From the NCBI GenBank assembly GCA_007644065.1, contig VJWN01000025.1, positions 133,927 to 197,926 on the forward strand: a stretch of 64,000 nucleotides of DNA, read 5' to 3'. Positions 24,297 through 35,327 of the stretch are shown piece by piece. The notes beneath the pieces were generated by a model. It searched no databases. It was given only the letters and a program-made list of their open reading frames with translations, and was not told the origin of the DNA. The DNA is from Margaritispora aquatica. Its lineage: Eukaryota; Ascomycota; Leotiomycetes; Helotiales; Discinellaceae. The position numbers and the translations under genes were made by a program. Position 1 is the first letter of the stretch. Every line of letters starts with the position of its first letter.

Positions 24297-26201
24297 ATGG
24301 CCGAGCAAATGGGCACTCCTGGCTCTACTGCAGACACATCAGTGAATGGAGGAAGGTCTGGAGCTCCTAAGGACAAATCTTGTCCTTTTTGCCAGCAGCA
24401 ATTCACATCCTCATCGTTAGGACGTCATCTGGATCTGTACATAAAGGAGAAAAACCCTAAGCCTGCGGATGGTATTCATGATGTAGAGGAAATTAAGAAG
24501 CTACGAGGAGGTATAACAAGGCGGCAGCCTCGGAACTCGACCTCAAGGAGAGAGGATTCAACGCCTGCTGGAACACCTGGAGCTATGGATCGCAGGAGTC
24601 CGAGGCCAGAAATTGACAGGCAGGGAAATAGGTCACCCAGTCTGCGGAGAGATGAGTACGGGTCTGAGATAGGAGGAAGCTACAAAGGGAAGACGAATTT
24701 CTTTATCAACAAAGGAACGTGGGAGTCTACTGGGGTCATGAACGTCATACCACCTCCACGAGGGAGTGATGCTCGGAGCTGGGATGGAGAGGATAGGGGA
24801 GATGGTCGCAGGCTAGAGAGTAGGGGCAGGTCTGTTAGCAAACAAATGCTGGCAAAGACAACCTTTGAGCAGAAACAGAAGATGATTGATGCTTTGGATA
24901 ATGCGAAAGCAGCTGAGCTAGCCCTGAGAGAGTTGTTGGGCTCATTGAGAGCTGCGAAGTGAGTTACCCGCCGACCTCTTTTACGCTCACTGGCTAATTC
25001 CCTCAGCAGACACAACACTGATGGTCCAGCAATTTTCGATTATGACCCTCTCTCGCTCTCTTTCCAAGCACTCACGCTGCATTGTCTGCCTCCTCCACCT
25101 ACTCTTCAACAGTCAACTATAGTCCCAACTGCAAAATCGTGGTCCGTGGAACCCCCCGGCGATACCCAATACCAAGCTCTGCGCGCACACTTCTCCTCCG
25201 CATTCCATCGTTGGCGAGTCTCATGTGCTATAGCGACGACAGCACCTCGAGACGATCTCTCCTATCCACCGACAAATATGTTTGGTAGTGAAGATCCAAC
25301 CGAGTTAGCCCAGAGAGCCGAAGCGGCGGCCTCGGAGCTTGAAGCTAAGATATCGGAACATTTACACGCAGTCTTCGGCCATTGGGCTTCACAAACAGAC
25401 GCAAAGCGTGCGGAGGTTTGGATCGAGGAGTTGGCCCGTGGTGTCGGTAGAAAGTCAAACGAGGTCGAGAAGTTAAAGAAAGAGAAAGAGTTTTTGCAGC
25501 AAGAAACCGAGCATTTAAGACTACAAGTTGAGGAGCTAAGCCGACTCCAACATCCCCGAGAGTTCAAAATTGCACCTCCAAGAACAGTTCCTGTAAGCGG
25601 AGATGTAATTCACCACTTGGGAGAACTGGGGGTAACCAATGAGAGACGTGGTGTTGGATTCAGTCTCTTGGATCGGAATTTGCATCTAGACACCGTTATC
25701 GAGCGAGCAATAGGCAGGTGGAAGGATGTCGTCAGGGAAGCTAGAGGAGGCTCAGGCATGACAGGCCAAAGGACCTTGAGCGGGGATCATAGCTCTTCTT
25801 CACATCCTCCACCAAGCGCTACTAATCACATCACGACACCAACTATCAACACCCATCCACCAGAAGACAGTCCACCAACTGGCATGGAAGGTGTATTAAG
25901 CGACCAAGACGCTGATGGTGATGCTGATGTGGACGCTGATGCGGATGCCGATGCTGATGCTGATGCAGATGCTGATGCAGATGCCGATGCAGATATGGAA
26001 GAAGACGATTCTTTTGTCGATATGACGGACGCACCGATGCAGCAGCATCCTCGCGCACCACAGGCTCATATGTCAATGGGTATGGCGCCTCAAGGTGCAA
26101 ATTACAGACTTAGTAATGGAAATGGAAATGGAGGACGTGGTAATGATGGTGGACAGCACGGTCAGGTTAACACTGGATATGTGAGCATACCTGCACGGTA
26201 G
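24297..26201 (+). CDS. conserved fungal protein with CxxC zinc-knuckle-like motif, coiled coil and Asp-Ala repeat
   Basis: Two exons, 24297-24958 and 25010-26201 (51-bp intron, junction codon AA|A), giving 617 residues. The N-terminus has CPFCQQQFTSSSLGRHLDLY (about residues 29-48), a C2H2/C2HC-like unit in which CxxC is followed by a His. It continues into EEIKKLRGGITRRQPR, a block I associate with conserved but unnamed ascomycete proteins. The middle has a predicted coiled coil (residues about 370-400; VEKLKKEKEFLQQETEHLRL). The C-terminus has an Asp-Ala repeat, an acidic stretch and Gly/Asn-rich low complexity. A nuclear or RNA-associated role is possible but unproven. Two separate open frames become one protein only with this intron. 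Confidence 0.8.
25908..25995 (+). repeat. coding GATGCN repeat encoding (Asp-Ala)n
   Basis: Near-perfect 6-bp tandem repeat inside the 24297-26201 gene, read as alternating Asp and Ala codons (about 14 Asp-Ala pairs with two interruptions). Codon third positions vary (GCT, GCG, GCC, GCA), suggesting some selection or age rather than very recent slippage. Confidence 0.9.
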
Positions 26202-29200
26202 GGAGATACATTTTGGTGGTGAAAGTTCAGAAGAAGTTACGAATCACAGCACACTGGCTGGTCGTAATCCAAGCTTAGTTGGAAGAGGCTTGTATGATAA
26301 AGAGGGAGGCGGAGGGAACTTGTGTGGCGCACCTCCCGTCTGGGGAGGTGAGCAAAGCGGAGTGGTACTTTGTGTCCTATAGATACTTTAATTAGTTGAA
26401 AAAGTGGTGTTTACTAGGGGCTGGTTGGGTGGAGGAACGTAATGTTTGTACATACCATACCAGAGAATAGCAGATTTTGACGTCGTTAAATCGTCATGGG
26501 GGAATTTGAAGAGCTTTATAGCTATTTTTTGGCTTGTGTATAGTTATCTTTGGTGCTTGGAGTCCCTCGTTCTTGATGCCAAGTGGCTGATACTTCACCA
26601 ATGAATTTGTCTTTGAGAGACACAACAATACCATACCGATGGTATCTGATTGTGCACTCGGCAATTCGGTAAATGTTTTGTTCTTCAGATGGACAGGGTT
26701 CGTAGCCAAACTGTGTAGGAGTTGAGTTCAGATTTGGAACTACATAGTATTATTCCAAGTGGATGTGATTCCAGATTACAAGGAGACCTTGATGATGTCG
26801 TGTCGCCTCAATTGACATGCATGTATCTGCTCGAAGACGTTGGGGCCAAGCACTCAACCATGACTTGTCCACTAGCACAGACGGATTCTTACAGACGAGG
26901 TTATACTTTCAAACACTGACATGGCTTTCACATACGACCATAGACTGAGGAGAATTGGGCGATCTCTTCTGTCTACTAAACAATAGCTTATGCATCCCTT
27001 CGGATTTTTCTTAGACTCTCAGAGCCGGGTAAGCGACGTAAATGATCGCTGCCGCTTTCGCTGATACTGGGACCGAGACACCGGGTCCTATTATATATAC
27101 ATTCACGCCGCTTAGACTACATACAAAATGGACCACGAACTGGGGACATCCAGCTACCTCAGAAGTGTCGACTTCTACGGATAGAATTGAGATTCGAAAA
27201 GTGCAAATGTTCTTTTTGTATCTTTAAATAAATAGCTACCCTAAATGCTCGTTCTCGCACGACCATGACGCCTATGGATGGGATGACAGACAGAACGGTT
27301 CGTGCAACGGTTCCCACGGGACGGTCAGTAGGAAGCAACAGAGTCCCATCTTCAAGCCTAAGAATTAAGATATGTTGCTGGTTTAAGTTACGTTGTGGTT
27401 ACATTACCGGATGGGTCCCTTATAGAGTTATCCACTGTAATTCTATACGAGTAGTCCTATACAGTATTACTCCTAGAATACGGGAGATAACTCTCCCATA
27501 GTCTTTAATACCAAAACTAAATCAATATAACTGTATCTTAATGCTACTGACTCCCCTTACGATTAGCCTAGCAATAAGATACCACGTCTTTTCTAATCCT
27601 AAGGCCATACGCATTCTATAACCTTTATTCCCGTAAGACAGGTAAGCGAGTTACTGTAGGTCGTCGCTGCCTGTTTTGCTTTCTCGAGCCCAGAGGGGTG
27701 AGCACGTAGTGTGATATCTAGGAGCTCTTACCTTTTATAACTATCAGACTAGCTACTTGATACCTACCTGCCCATCGTCTCCCCATCCTCTCCATCTTCT
27801 TCTCTTCTTCCAGTCGTCCATCTTTCATCAACGGCACGATACCAATACATTGATTCTCGATCGTTGCTTCAACGCACACTTTCAAATATACCTTGGTACT
27901 ACTCAGTACGTCAGCTGCTTCTCGACTCCGTCGTAATACCTTCATCGTCGTAGTGCAGTCTACCTCTATCACAGCAGGACGGAAGTCTTGCAATACGGCA
28001 GTAGGCCGCCGCCATCGGTCGGCTATTATCACACCACATTGGTATATCCTAGACCTTAATTGATCGTCATCCCGTTGCGTACACCTTGCTAACTATCAGT
28101 AATTTATTATAGACAAACCTTTCCTCCAGTCTAGCATTGCCTACCGATCCATCTATATCATGTCGCACTAGCTCGTTCTAGCATCCTACGTTTAATGTCC
28201 TTCCGCATCCAGCACAGCACATTTCTGACAGCGGCTGCGTACCCCTTTACAACAATCTTAGGTAAGCGTTCTAATTTGTATCGCCCCTTACCCGATGATG
28301 ATTAAATGATACTACATCTGAGGGAACAAACCGTTGATAGCTCTTCTGGTTAACCCGATGTTATAAGTTTTATAGCATTACTAAGGGCAAACACTCCAAT
28401 CCGTCACCTCCGTTCCCTTCCCCTCACCTCCTTTCCTTCCCCTGCCTGCTTCCAGCCCAGCCAACAACTGCGGACCCCATTTATGGGAGAGTGAGCACAA
28501 ATTTTTTATACCCAACTTCGTCACTAACGATTATCTTTTAGCCCTTCTACCTTCTTGCATTCCCGTATACTTGAATTCCACGCACTTGGCACTGGTCTTA
28601 CACTACTCCTACGTATCGACGCCCTAGACTCCGAAGAATACGACAGTCGCTCGGAAGCCATGAGGATAAAGTAAGCAGACCCCGTAAGCCATTCATCGAA
28701 ACGTTATCAAGCTGCCTCAATTGGGACTTTGGCTAACGCGACATGGGACACAAACTAACATCGGACGACCGCGAGGTAAGTGGGACGACGACTTTGAGAT
28801 AGGGTTTAGGAATAAGGACCAGTTCATCCATGGGCACAAATACATTGACTTAAGAATCCTTTTACTGCCCATTACTAGTATTTTATACGATAAATCTTAG
28901 CGCGGTGATACCTTCACACTTGTATAGATAGGTTTTATTAATAACGGAAAATATAATTGATTAAAGGAAAAAAACGCAATAATAGGCAGAGGCTCAGTTT
29001 CAGATGTTCACAAAATTTTAATGACGATCCAAAAAGATTTCTCTAGTGGTTCGTTTATTAAATAGTACGCTTTCGCGCGTGAACATTGTCTCATCACAGC
29101 CAGAAGCATGAATGATACTACATCTATGGTGTAAGTTAATAAAAGAAAGAAAGAAAGAAAAGAAGAACAAGGGAAGTTCAGGCAGGCTATATGATTGGTC

Positions 29201-29383
29201 TGTCACGTGTAGGCACTAACGTTTTAGTGTGCGGGGTGCACTGGCAGCGTTTGTTTTACATGCCGATACTGCTTTCGGCCAAAGCATGGACAAGAGAGCG
29301 ATCTGGGCGTAGAGAGCAGAGAGAGCGTGCATTTTTTTTTAAACGTTGTTGTGTATAGATACTTGGAAAAGGGTATTATTTCC
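26202..29383. other. gene-poor region, possibly degenerate
   Basis: About 3 kb with no supported protein gene. From about 27.0 to 29.3 kb the sequence is rich in TA steps and short broken frames, suggesting old or mutated repeat sequence; I could not identify a transposon family, terminal repeats or a polymerase domain. An AAAG microsatellite is at about 29142-29161. A 5S rRNA fragment is at 26930-26960. Confidence 0.4.
26930..26960 (+). pseudogene. truncated 5S rRNA fragment
   Basis: The first 31 bases match the start of the 5S gene at 29384 (ACATACGACCATAGACTGAG, then a one-base difference) and then diverge completely after GGGC. The internal control regions are absent, so it should be inactive. 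Confidence 0.8.
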
Positions 29384-29502
29384 ACATACGACCATAGACT
29401 GAGGAAAATTGGGCATCCCGTCCGCTCTGCCATACACAAGCCTCAGATCGGTAGATTAGTAGTTGGGTGGGTGACCACCAGCGAATACCTACTGTTGTAT
29501 GT
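29384..29502 (+). rRNA. 5S ribosomal RNA gene
   Basis: About 119 bases with the ascomycete 5S hallmarks: the 5' end ACATACGACCATAG, the central ATCCCGTCCGCTCTGCCATA and AAGCC, the strongly conserved TTAGTAGTTGGGTGGGTGAC and CCAGCGAAT, and the 3' end GTTGTATGT. Helix I (5' end with 3' end, one G-U pair) and helix II (CTGAGG with CCTCAG) pair, and the helix V changes keep pairing. The gene therefore looks functional. T-rich sequence follows within about 15 bases and could terminate Pol III. Filamentous fungi usually have dispersed rather than tandem 5S genes. Confidence 0.95.
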
Positions 29503-30096
29503 TCTTCTGTTTCTCTTTTGCTTGCTTAACTTTCACTATCATTACCTAGCCTCTCAAGTGAAGTTAGACTTGATACTAGATCGAGGGAATGGACGGAGAT
29601 GTGTGGTTATTATTGTGAAATATAATCGTTTTACTAAAGATGGAGGTTGCTTTTTGCTTCATCGATTTGATATATTTAAAGGTAGGTACCTATACATGTT
29701 TGTTTATCACTGCTTACCTCTACCTTCTATTTAACTACCTATGTGGATATACTAAGGCTCTCCTTTTGGGCAGAGAGGTTCTTGTGTCTATTCTCCTATT
29801 CACTGGTTTGATTATTGGATCTATTTGGTTACTATGATGTTTGTTCTCGGATATACTCCATAGCGTCAGCATGATTAGTAGGTAGCATGCTACTCTCTAA
29901 GACGCTTTATGAACAGATTTGAGCAGCTTTGGTTGCATTACATGATACAGCAAGGTATCTTACACGCCCTCATACTGAGTTCTGAAAAACTGCTATTCCA
30001 ATGTTACATTTTCATTCTCTATCTCAAATAACACCATTTATCAATCAATCCTCACTCACCAGCCTACCTCACCTCATTTAGATCCATCTTTTCGAC
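29503..30096. other. intergenic region
   Basis: AT-rich sequence between the 5S gene and the 3' end of the beta-propeller gene on the minus strand. The open frames here overlap the 5S gene or are short. No further feature is supported. Confidence 0.5.
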
Positions 30097-31161
30097 TCAA
30101 CACGCAACTTCAACCCCCACAACCTTTCCTCCCTCCACCAATGTCCCGTTGACAGGTCCAATCATCCCGCCATTCGTACTGACAAAGACCTTCCCGCTTC
30201 CCGCCTTACCAAGCACCACGCTCGTCGCGCCCGCTACATCCAAACTGCCTAGACCACCGACCACTGTCTCCATCTTCCCCGTCGCCAAATTAACCTTGAA
30301 TAGCGTATTCACCTCTCCGCCTGCCACCCACGCCACACCCCTCTCAGCATCGAGCGCAAAATCATCAACCACCACATCCGTCACTTTGACTACCGGTCCC
30401 GCTTTAGCGAGCTTGGAGACTGAGATAGGGACGCGGTAGAGCTTTCGAGTGGCTGTGTTGCTGAAATACAGATCTTGGATGTTTGCGTCTTTCTTGAAAG
30501 AGGACGAGGGAGAGAGAAGATGCAGTCCGTTTATCCCGATTGACGACGCAGCGACCGCGGTGGAATTTGGAGGTGGTGCCATCTCGGGCTCTTGGAGGAG
30601 GATTTTAGAGGTTCCAGTCTTGACATCGATGAGCCAGACGCAGCCGAGTGCGGAGTCAGCTACTAGTATGAGGCCCTTCTTCGCAGAGAGGGTTGTCAGG
30701 CCGTTCAGGAACCCGGCTTGTGGGAGAGAGGCGATGAGTTTGGTTTGTGCTGGCTTGCTGGGATAATTGCTTAGGTCAAGGGAATGGATCGTCGCCGTCC
30801 CAAGGCCAAAACTGGGAATTGAGAGGGAGAAGTTCGAGGTGACGATGTAGAACGTTTCTGGTGCTGTGGAGAGGGAGGTTATGCCCAGGATGCTGGTGTA
30901 TGATGGGAAAGTCGCGAGGAGCGTTGAGGAGGGTGGTGAAGTGTTAAGGAGGTGCACTTCTGGTTGCCCGATTATATTCGCTAGGAGTTGGGTTGGGTGT
31001 GTGGTACGGAGATGCAGGTTCTCGACGAAGGTTGGGAGGGGGAATTGGTGGATTAGGTCCATCTTTGGGACTGAGTTGGGGAGTGAGCGTGAAGGAAGCG
31101 TGAGAGCGGTGGTGAGTTGGATGAGAAGGGGAGAAGTTGTTAGGAAGTTGGAGAACTTCAT
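30097..31161 (-). CDS. secreted SMP-30-like beta-propeller protein (paralog 2)
   Basis: Single exon, 354 residues, with signal peptide MKFSNFLTTSPLLIQLTTAL. It aligns block for block with the 8063-9121 protein: VENLHLRTTHPTQLL near 46-60, TSILGITSLS, FLNGLTTLSAKKGLILVADS, QEPEMAP followed by SIGINGLHLL, LYFSNTATRKLYRVP, VDDFALDAERG and a C-terminal GKVFVST. The shared order of blocks indicates gene duplication. The strand repeats fit a six-bladed propeller of the SMP-30/gluconolactonase superfamily, and the substrate is unknown. It lies about 1 kb from the decayed third copy on the same strand. Confidence 0.82.
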   Translation of the reverse strand: MKFSNFLTTSPLLIQLTTALTLPSRSLPNSVPKMDLIHQFPLPTFVENLHLRTTHPTQLLANIIGQPEVHLLNTSPPSSTLLATFPSYTSILGITSLSTAPETFYIVTSNFSLSIPSFGLGTATIHSLDLSNYPSKPAQTKLIASLPQAGFLNGLTTLSAKKGLILVADSALGCVWLIDVKTGTSKILLQEPEMAPPPNSTAVAASSIGINGLHLLSPSSSFKKDANIQDLYFSNTATRKLYRVPISVSKLAKAGPVVKVTDVVVDDFALDAERGVAWVAGGEVNTLFKVNLATGKMETVVGGLGSLDVAGATSVVLGKAGSGKVFVSTNGGMIGPVNGTLVEGGKVVGVEVAC

Positions 31162-32208
31162 TGTGTCTGGTCTGGTCTGATGCTAGATATGATTGAAGAA
31201 TTGAATACTCGAGTTGTGATGATGGATATATCCCAAAAGGCGAGATAGAGCATCATTTAAATATTTTAATTTTCAACCTCAACCACATCATCACTCACGG
31301 CCGGCACATATTCCCCAAATAGGAACGGCATCATTATGTCACTCGGTAAATCACTGCTTATGTGAAGCAAACACGAGCTTTCGCTGATTACCAATGCCCA
31401 TTTGGATGGCTGACTAGGTATGTACTTGCTGACTTGACTTGACCTTAGCCTAGTGCGAAATAAGCGAGGGCATTTCAGGGGTCGAAAAATGGTGAAGCGA
31501 AAGCACACCCATCTCCAGATCGCCAGGTACGTACTTGGGGCACTTTCTGTACGTGGTTTGATTCATCTCTACTGACCAACGTCCCGTCAAAGTGAAAGTG
31601 CCTCACCGCTGGCGATAGCTTTCGGAGTTATGCCCATACTATCTGCTAAATGCGTTGTTGGGGGCCCCATCCATGGCTGCGCCGTGCTTACATATCATGT
31701 GCCAATGTACCTAGGTATCTCGACAGGGTTCATAACACCGAAAAGCAAAAACCTGCCATATCTCCTTGCTTGAAAGCTTGCCTAGGTATATTGACGAAAG
31801 CTTTTTCTTACTTACTCAAGCAACAAAAGACAGAGCACATTGAGGTCAGTGATCCTTTCAGATATGCTAAGTCCGACGTCGGGTTTTCAATCATGACGAA
31901 GCATGGTTATTGAACGGACTTAGGCTTTTATAATCATTTTGGACAAAATTCCTAATTGGGAATATGCTTCTCTTGTTGAGACTTAAGTTCGACTTGTGGG
32001 AGAGTTTTGAAGTTTATTGATAGACATGAGGTCTGTAGCCTGCCCTAATTGGAACCACCGAAGAAGCTTTGAGCAAACACAGAACTGAGTGGAAATTTTT
32101 TGATTGCGAATCGTATCTACTAAAACTCAGGCGAAGCTAATCATAGTTCAAGATCAAGCTAAAACATAAACATTCCAGATTTTACACAAACCTCACGACC
32201 ATCATCGA
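31162..32208. other. intergenic region
   Basis: Promoter of the 30.1-31.2 kb gene plus the space behind the pseudogene. It contains an exact palindrome TACCTAGGTA at 31708-31717 and a partial copy (GCCTAGGTAT) around 31780. No gene is supported. Confidence 0.5.
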
Positions 32209-33587
32209 TCACCGCCCAACATCAATCTCTACGGCCTTGCCACCTTCCACAACCTTCGGCCCACCGTTTCCTATATCTCCTTGCACAATCAACCTTCCAC
32301 TAGTGGTAACATAAATCTTGTCCTTATTCCTTCCCAGTCCCATAACCACGCTCGTTGGTCCTGGCACGATAGTGTTGTTTCCTCCTTCCACCACTGTCTC
32401 GACCTTCTGGGTAGCCAAGTCGATTTTCAATATTGAACTGTTCTCTACTGCTGCTAAGTATCCGACCTGATTGTCAATATCTAAAGCAAAATTATCAACT
32501 GCAACTTTTGCGACAACCAGCTCCATGGGACCCAGCTTAGCTAGGGTGTTGAATGAGAAAGGCATGCGGTGGATATTGGCAGATGCAGAGTTGGAGAAAT
32601 AGATGTATGCTTTGTCGTCGGAGGATGATCTGGAATCAAAATCGGAGTTTGAGTTTGAACCTGGGCGCGATCTCGGCTGTGGTTTGAAACGTTTGGATGT
32701 TGGAGTCAGGACACGCAGACCGTTAATGCCGATTGAGGAGGTGGCGATTGTTAGTGAGGGGATCGTGGGTGCCATTTCGGGCTCTTTGAAGAGGACCTGA
32801 GCTGCTTCATTGCTAGTGTTTATGAGCCAGATTGCGCCACCAAGTGAGTTTATTTGAAGAGTCAGCTTTGGGTTCTCCGTATCACACCCCGTGTCCTTGA
32901 AAAGTGCCGAAAATGACACGTACCTGCAGCAATAAGCAAACCTCGCTTCGCATCCAACGTCGCAAGCCCATTCAAGAATCCTGCTTTTAGAACTGCTGTA
33001 AGAAGTCGAATCCCGGCTCCTGTATTTGTGCGTGTGGAATAGCCATTCAAGTCAACCTCGAAGACGCCTTAAGAGCCGCTGTTCCAGTTTGGTGGTGAGA
33101 ATTTCAGGTTGCTGGCGAGAACGTAGAACTTGTCCGGTGAGCCTTTGGTGATGCCTGCTAAGGCTGAGAATGAGGGTAGGAAGGACTTTAGAAGGAGTGC
33201 GATTCGAGAATTGTCGCTGTCGAGAAGACTGATTGAGGGAGGGTATTAGTTTGATTTCATTTGGAATATCTTTGGGAAGTGATAAACATTGCAGTGGCAA
33301 AAATATGGAAAGGAGAAAGGTGTGGAGCAGTGACAGCGGTGTAGGATTCAATTATTGGAATTTAAGGAAGAGACTTACTAAAGCTCGGCAGTAACAAGAC
33401 CGGTGATGAGCATTTGGTCAGGGTTCGCAGACCGGAGAGCGATATTCTCAGCCCAGAAGCCAGAAGGAAACTGATGGACGATTGAGGTAGTGACCGGCTT
33501 TTCAGGCTTTGGTTTTGCGACATGGATAGAGGCAGAAAGCACGAGGTGAATGTGAGAAGTAGGCGTGAGGAAGCAATTAAGGTACAC
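32209..33587 (-). pseudogene. decayed SMP-30-like beta-propeller paralog 3
   Basis: The three coding blocks, 33587-33381, about 33232-32935 and about 32849-32209, match the two intact paralogs in order: WAENIALRSANPDQMLI, then LAGITKG, FLNGLATLDAKRGLLIAA, FKEPEMAP with SIGINGLRVL, and VDNFALD. Three defects are visible. No ATG begins the first block; the frame starts with GTG and is closed by a stop upstream. A TAA at 33069-33071 interrupts the second block. The intron 3' end before the third block reads AA at 32851-32850, where AG is needed to restore the conserved AADSLGG junction. The rest stays open, so decay looks recent. A rescued alternative transcript cannot be excluded. Confidence 0.7.
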
Positions 33588-34420
33588 TGTGGCTAAGGCT
33601 GGTTCTTAGTGGGAGATCTTGGGATTTATGCTTGATGTTGAGAGAATGTATTATATAGTACCAATTTCTTGATGACTCCTCGTTAATAGAAATCAGCATG
33701 CTTCTAGAAGGAACAATAGTTGGATTGTTATTCATTTCTAATCATGTACGCACTTTCCCATCGCAGCACTCAAGAAACACTTCTTCCACCTGTACCAGAA
33801 TCACGCCGTCCTACTAATCTGTGCTCTAAAGAGGCGGATGATCTACACTCACCAATAATAAATATCTTTTTCTTATAATCAGGGAATATGGAAGACATCT
33901 CTCCTCTGTTACACATATACTACAGTTTGGGAAATGATGATCACCGAAGTGACACGGATTTAAGCGAATATAATGATTCGCAACTCTACCTGTTCTTGGA
34001 ATATACTCTCAGCATATGCAAGAAATCAAATGCCCGAGACATATTGATCGGTATGATAGACTGTTCGTCTGTTAAATCAACTAGTATTCAGAGACTTGTT
34101 AATAGGTGTCAGCATAAATTCTCGGTAATTTCGAAAACTCTTTTAGCGTCATTGTTTACCATGTAAAGTCCGATTTCCCAACATTTTGGTCTTAAAAATG
34201 AGCTTTAGAGGCTTGGCGATATTAAATTGGAGATTTATGATGAAATGACAACTCAAATTTTGCTAATCTGGGTTGCACTGCTGAAGGTAGTAAGGAGAGT
34301 GCTGCCATCCCTTACACTATTCATCCCCCTTGCCTAAAACCACAGTGTGTCACTCCCCAAACTCAAATTACAGCAGAATACAATTATCCTAAGTATCTCT
34401 ATATGACCTTAGCATGAAGA
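33588..34420. other. intergenic region
   Basis: AT-rich sequence between the pseudogene and the SDR gene. An open frame at 33888-34166 has no recognisable features. Nothing else is supported. Confidence 0.45.
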
Positions 34421-35327
34421 TTAGACCAACCTCGTGCCAGAATCGCTACTAGCAACGAAGCCCGTCACATTACTATCCTTCATCAACCACAGATACGCTT
34501 CAGCTACCTCCTCAGCTATTGATCGTTAGCTCAAAGTCCCAGTGTCCAAAATTAAATCGACATACGCTTCCCCACATGCCCAGTGGGCATCTTCTCGGCA
34601 ACGTTTTTGAACATGGCCGCTTTCTGAGTCTTCGACATCTTCCAAAGCTCTGTATCAATAACACCAGGACTCACAAGGTTGACTCTGATAGGCTTCAGAT
34701 CTATAGCCAGGTTCCTTGTCATTCCATGCAAACCAGCAGCATAAGAAGCGACGATACTCCAGTTGGGTATTGGATGCTCGGCTATAACCCCAGTCGTCAA
34801 GACAATGGAAGATGTGGGACCCGGGTTCAGGTACTTGATGCTAACCTTAGCAACGAGTAGAGGCGCAAAGAATCGTATCTGACCAGCGCGTTGGATACTT
34901 TCGAGTGTGCTATCCTGGAGAGGGGAAATGGCCAGGGAATCGCCAGCTGTGAAGACGATGTGATCAAGCTTGCTGCCGTCCTTACAAGTTGCCTTGAAAA
35001 GTTCCTCGATGTCAGATTCAAGAGTAGGTTTAGACAAATCACATGCGTAGCCCAAGACTTGTGCCGACGGGTAGGATTTCTGAAGGGATTGGACAGAGGA
35101 TTGGACGCGGTCTGGTGAGGACGATGAGATTGTGACTCGAGCGCCGGATTCGATTGACGCTTCTGCTACTGCGTAACCAATTCCTGTTTTATTTCAGCAG
35201 CAGTTCTCGACCGAGAGAAATTTCCTTTCTCGTGGCAGAAAGGAGGGTATAATGACTTACCGGAGGTGCCTCCGATGATCAGCACGTGCTTACCAGCTAA
35301 CTTGCTGTATTTTTGTTGTTGGACCAT
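34421..35327 (-). CDS. short-chain dehydrogenase/reductase (atypical active site)
   Basis: Three exons, 35327-35261, 35183-34566 and 34515-34421, giving 259 residues. The Rossmann motif is GGTSGIGYAVAEA (residues 19-31, completed across the first intron), followed by the Asp of ACDLSKP and by HIVFTAGDS (the usual NNAG region). SSIVLTTG supplies the Ser region and VASYAAGLHGMTRNLA the Tyr region. The family motif YxxxK reads YAAGL here, so the catalytic Lys is replaced by Leu. VRVN-like IRVNLVSPGVIDTELW follows, as usual. The protein ends SDSGTRLV. It should bind NAD(P) in the cytosol, with an altered mechanism or a non-classical role. A subgroup of fungal SDRs with the same substitution exists, as far as I recall. 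Confidence 0.88.

Noticed and set aside
27718..28032. 104-codon minus-strand frame
   Set aside because: Charged but no recognisable domain, and it lies in degenerate-looking sequence; could be a relic but not supported as a gene.
29327..29734. 135-codon frame overlapping the 5S gene
   Set aside because: It runs through the 5S rRNA gene and is best explained by chance openness of that sequence.
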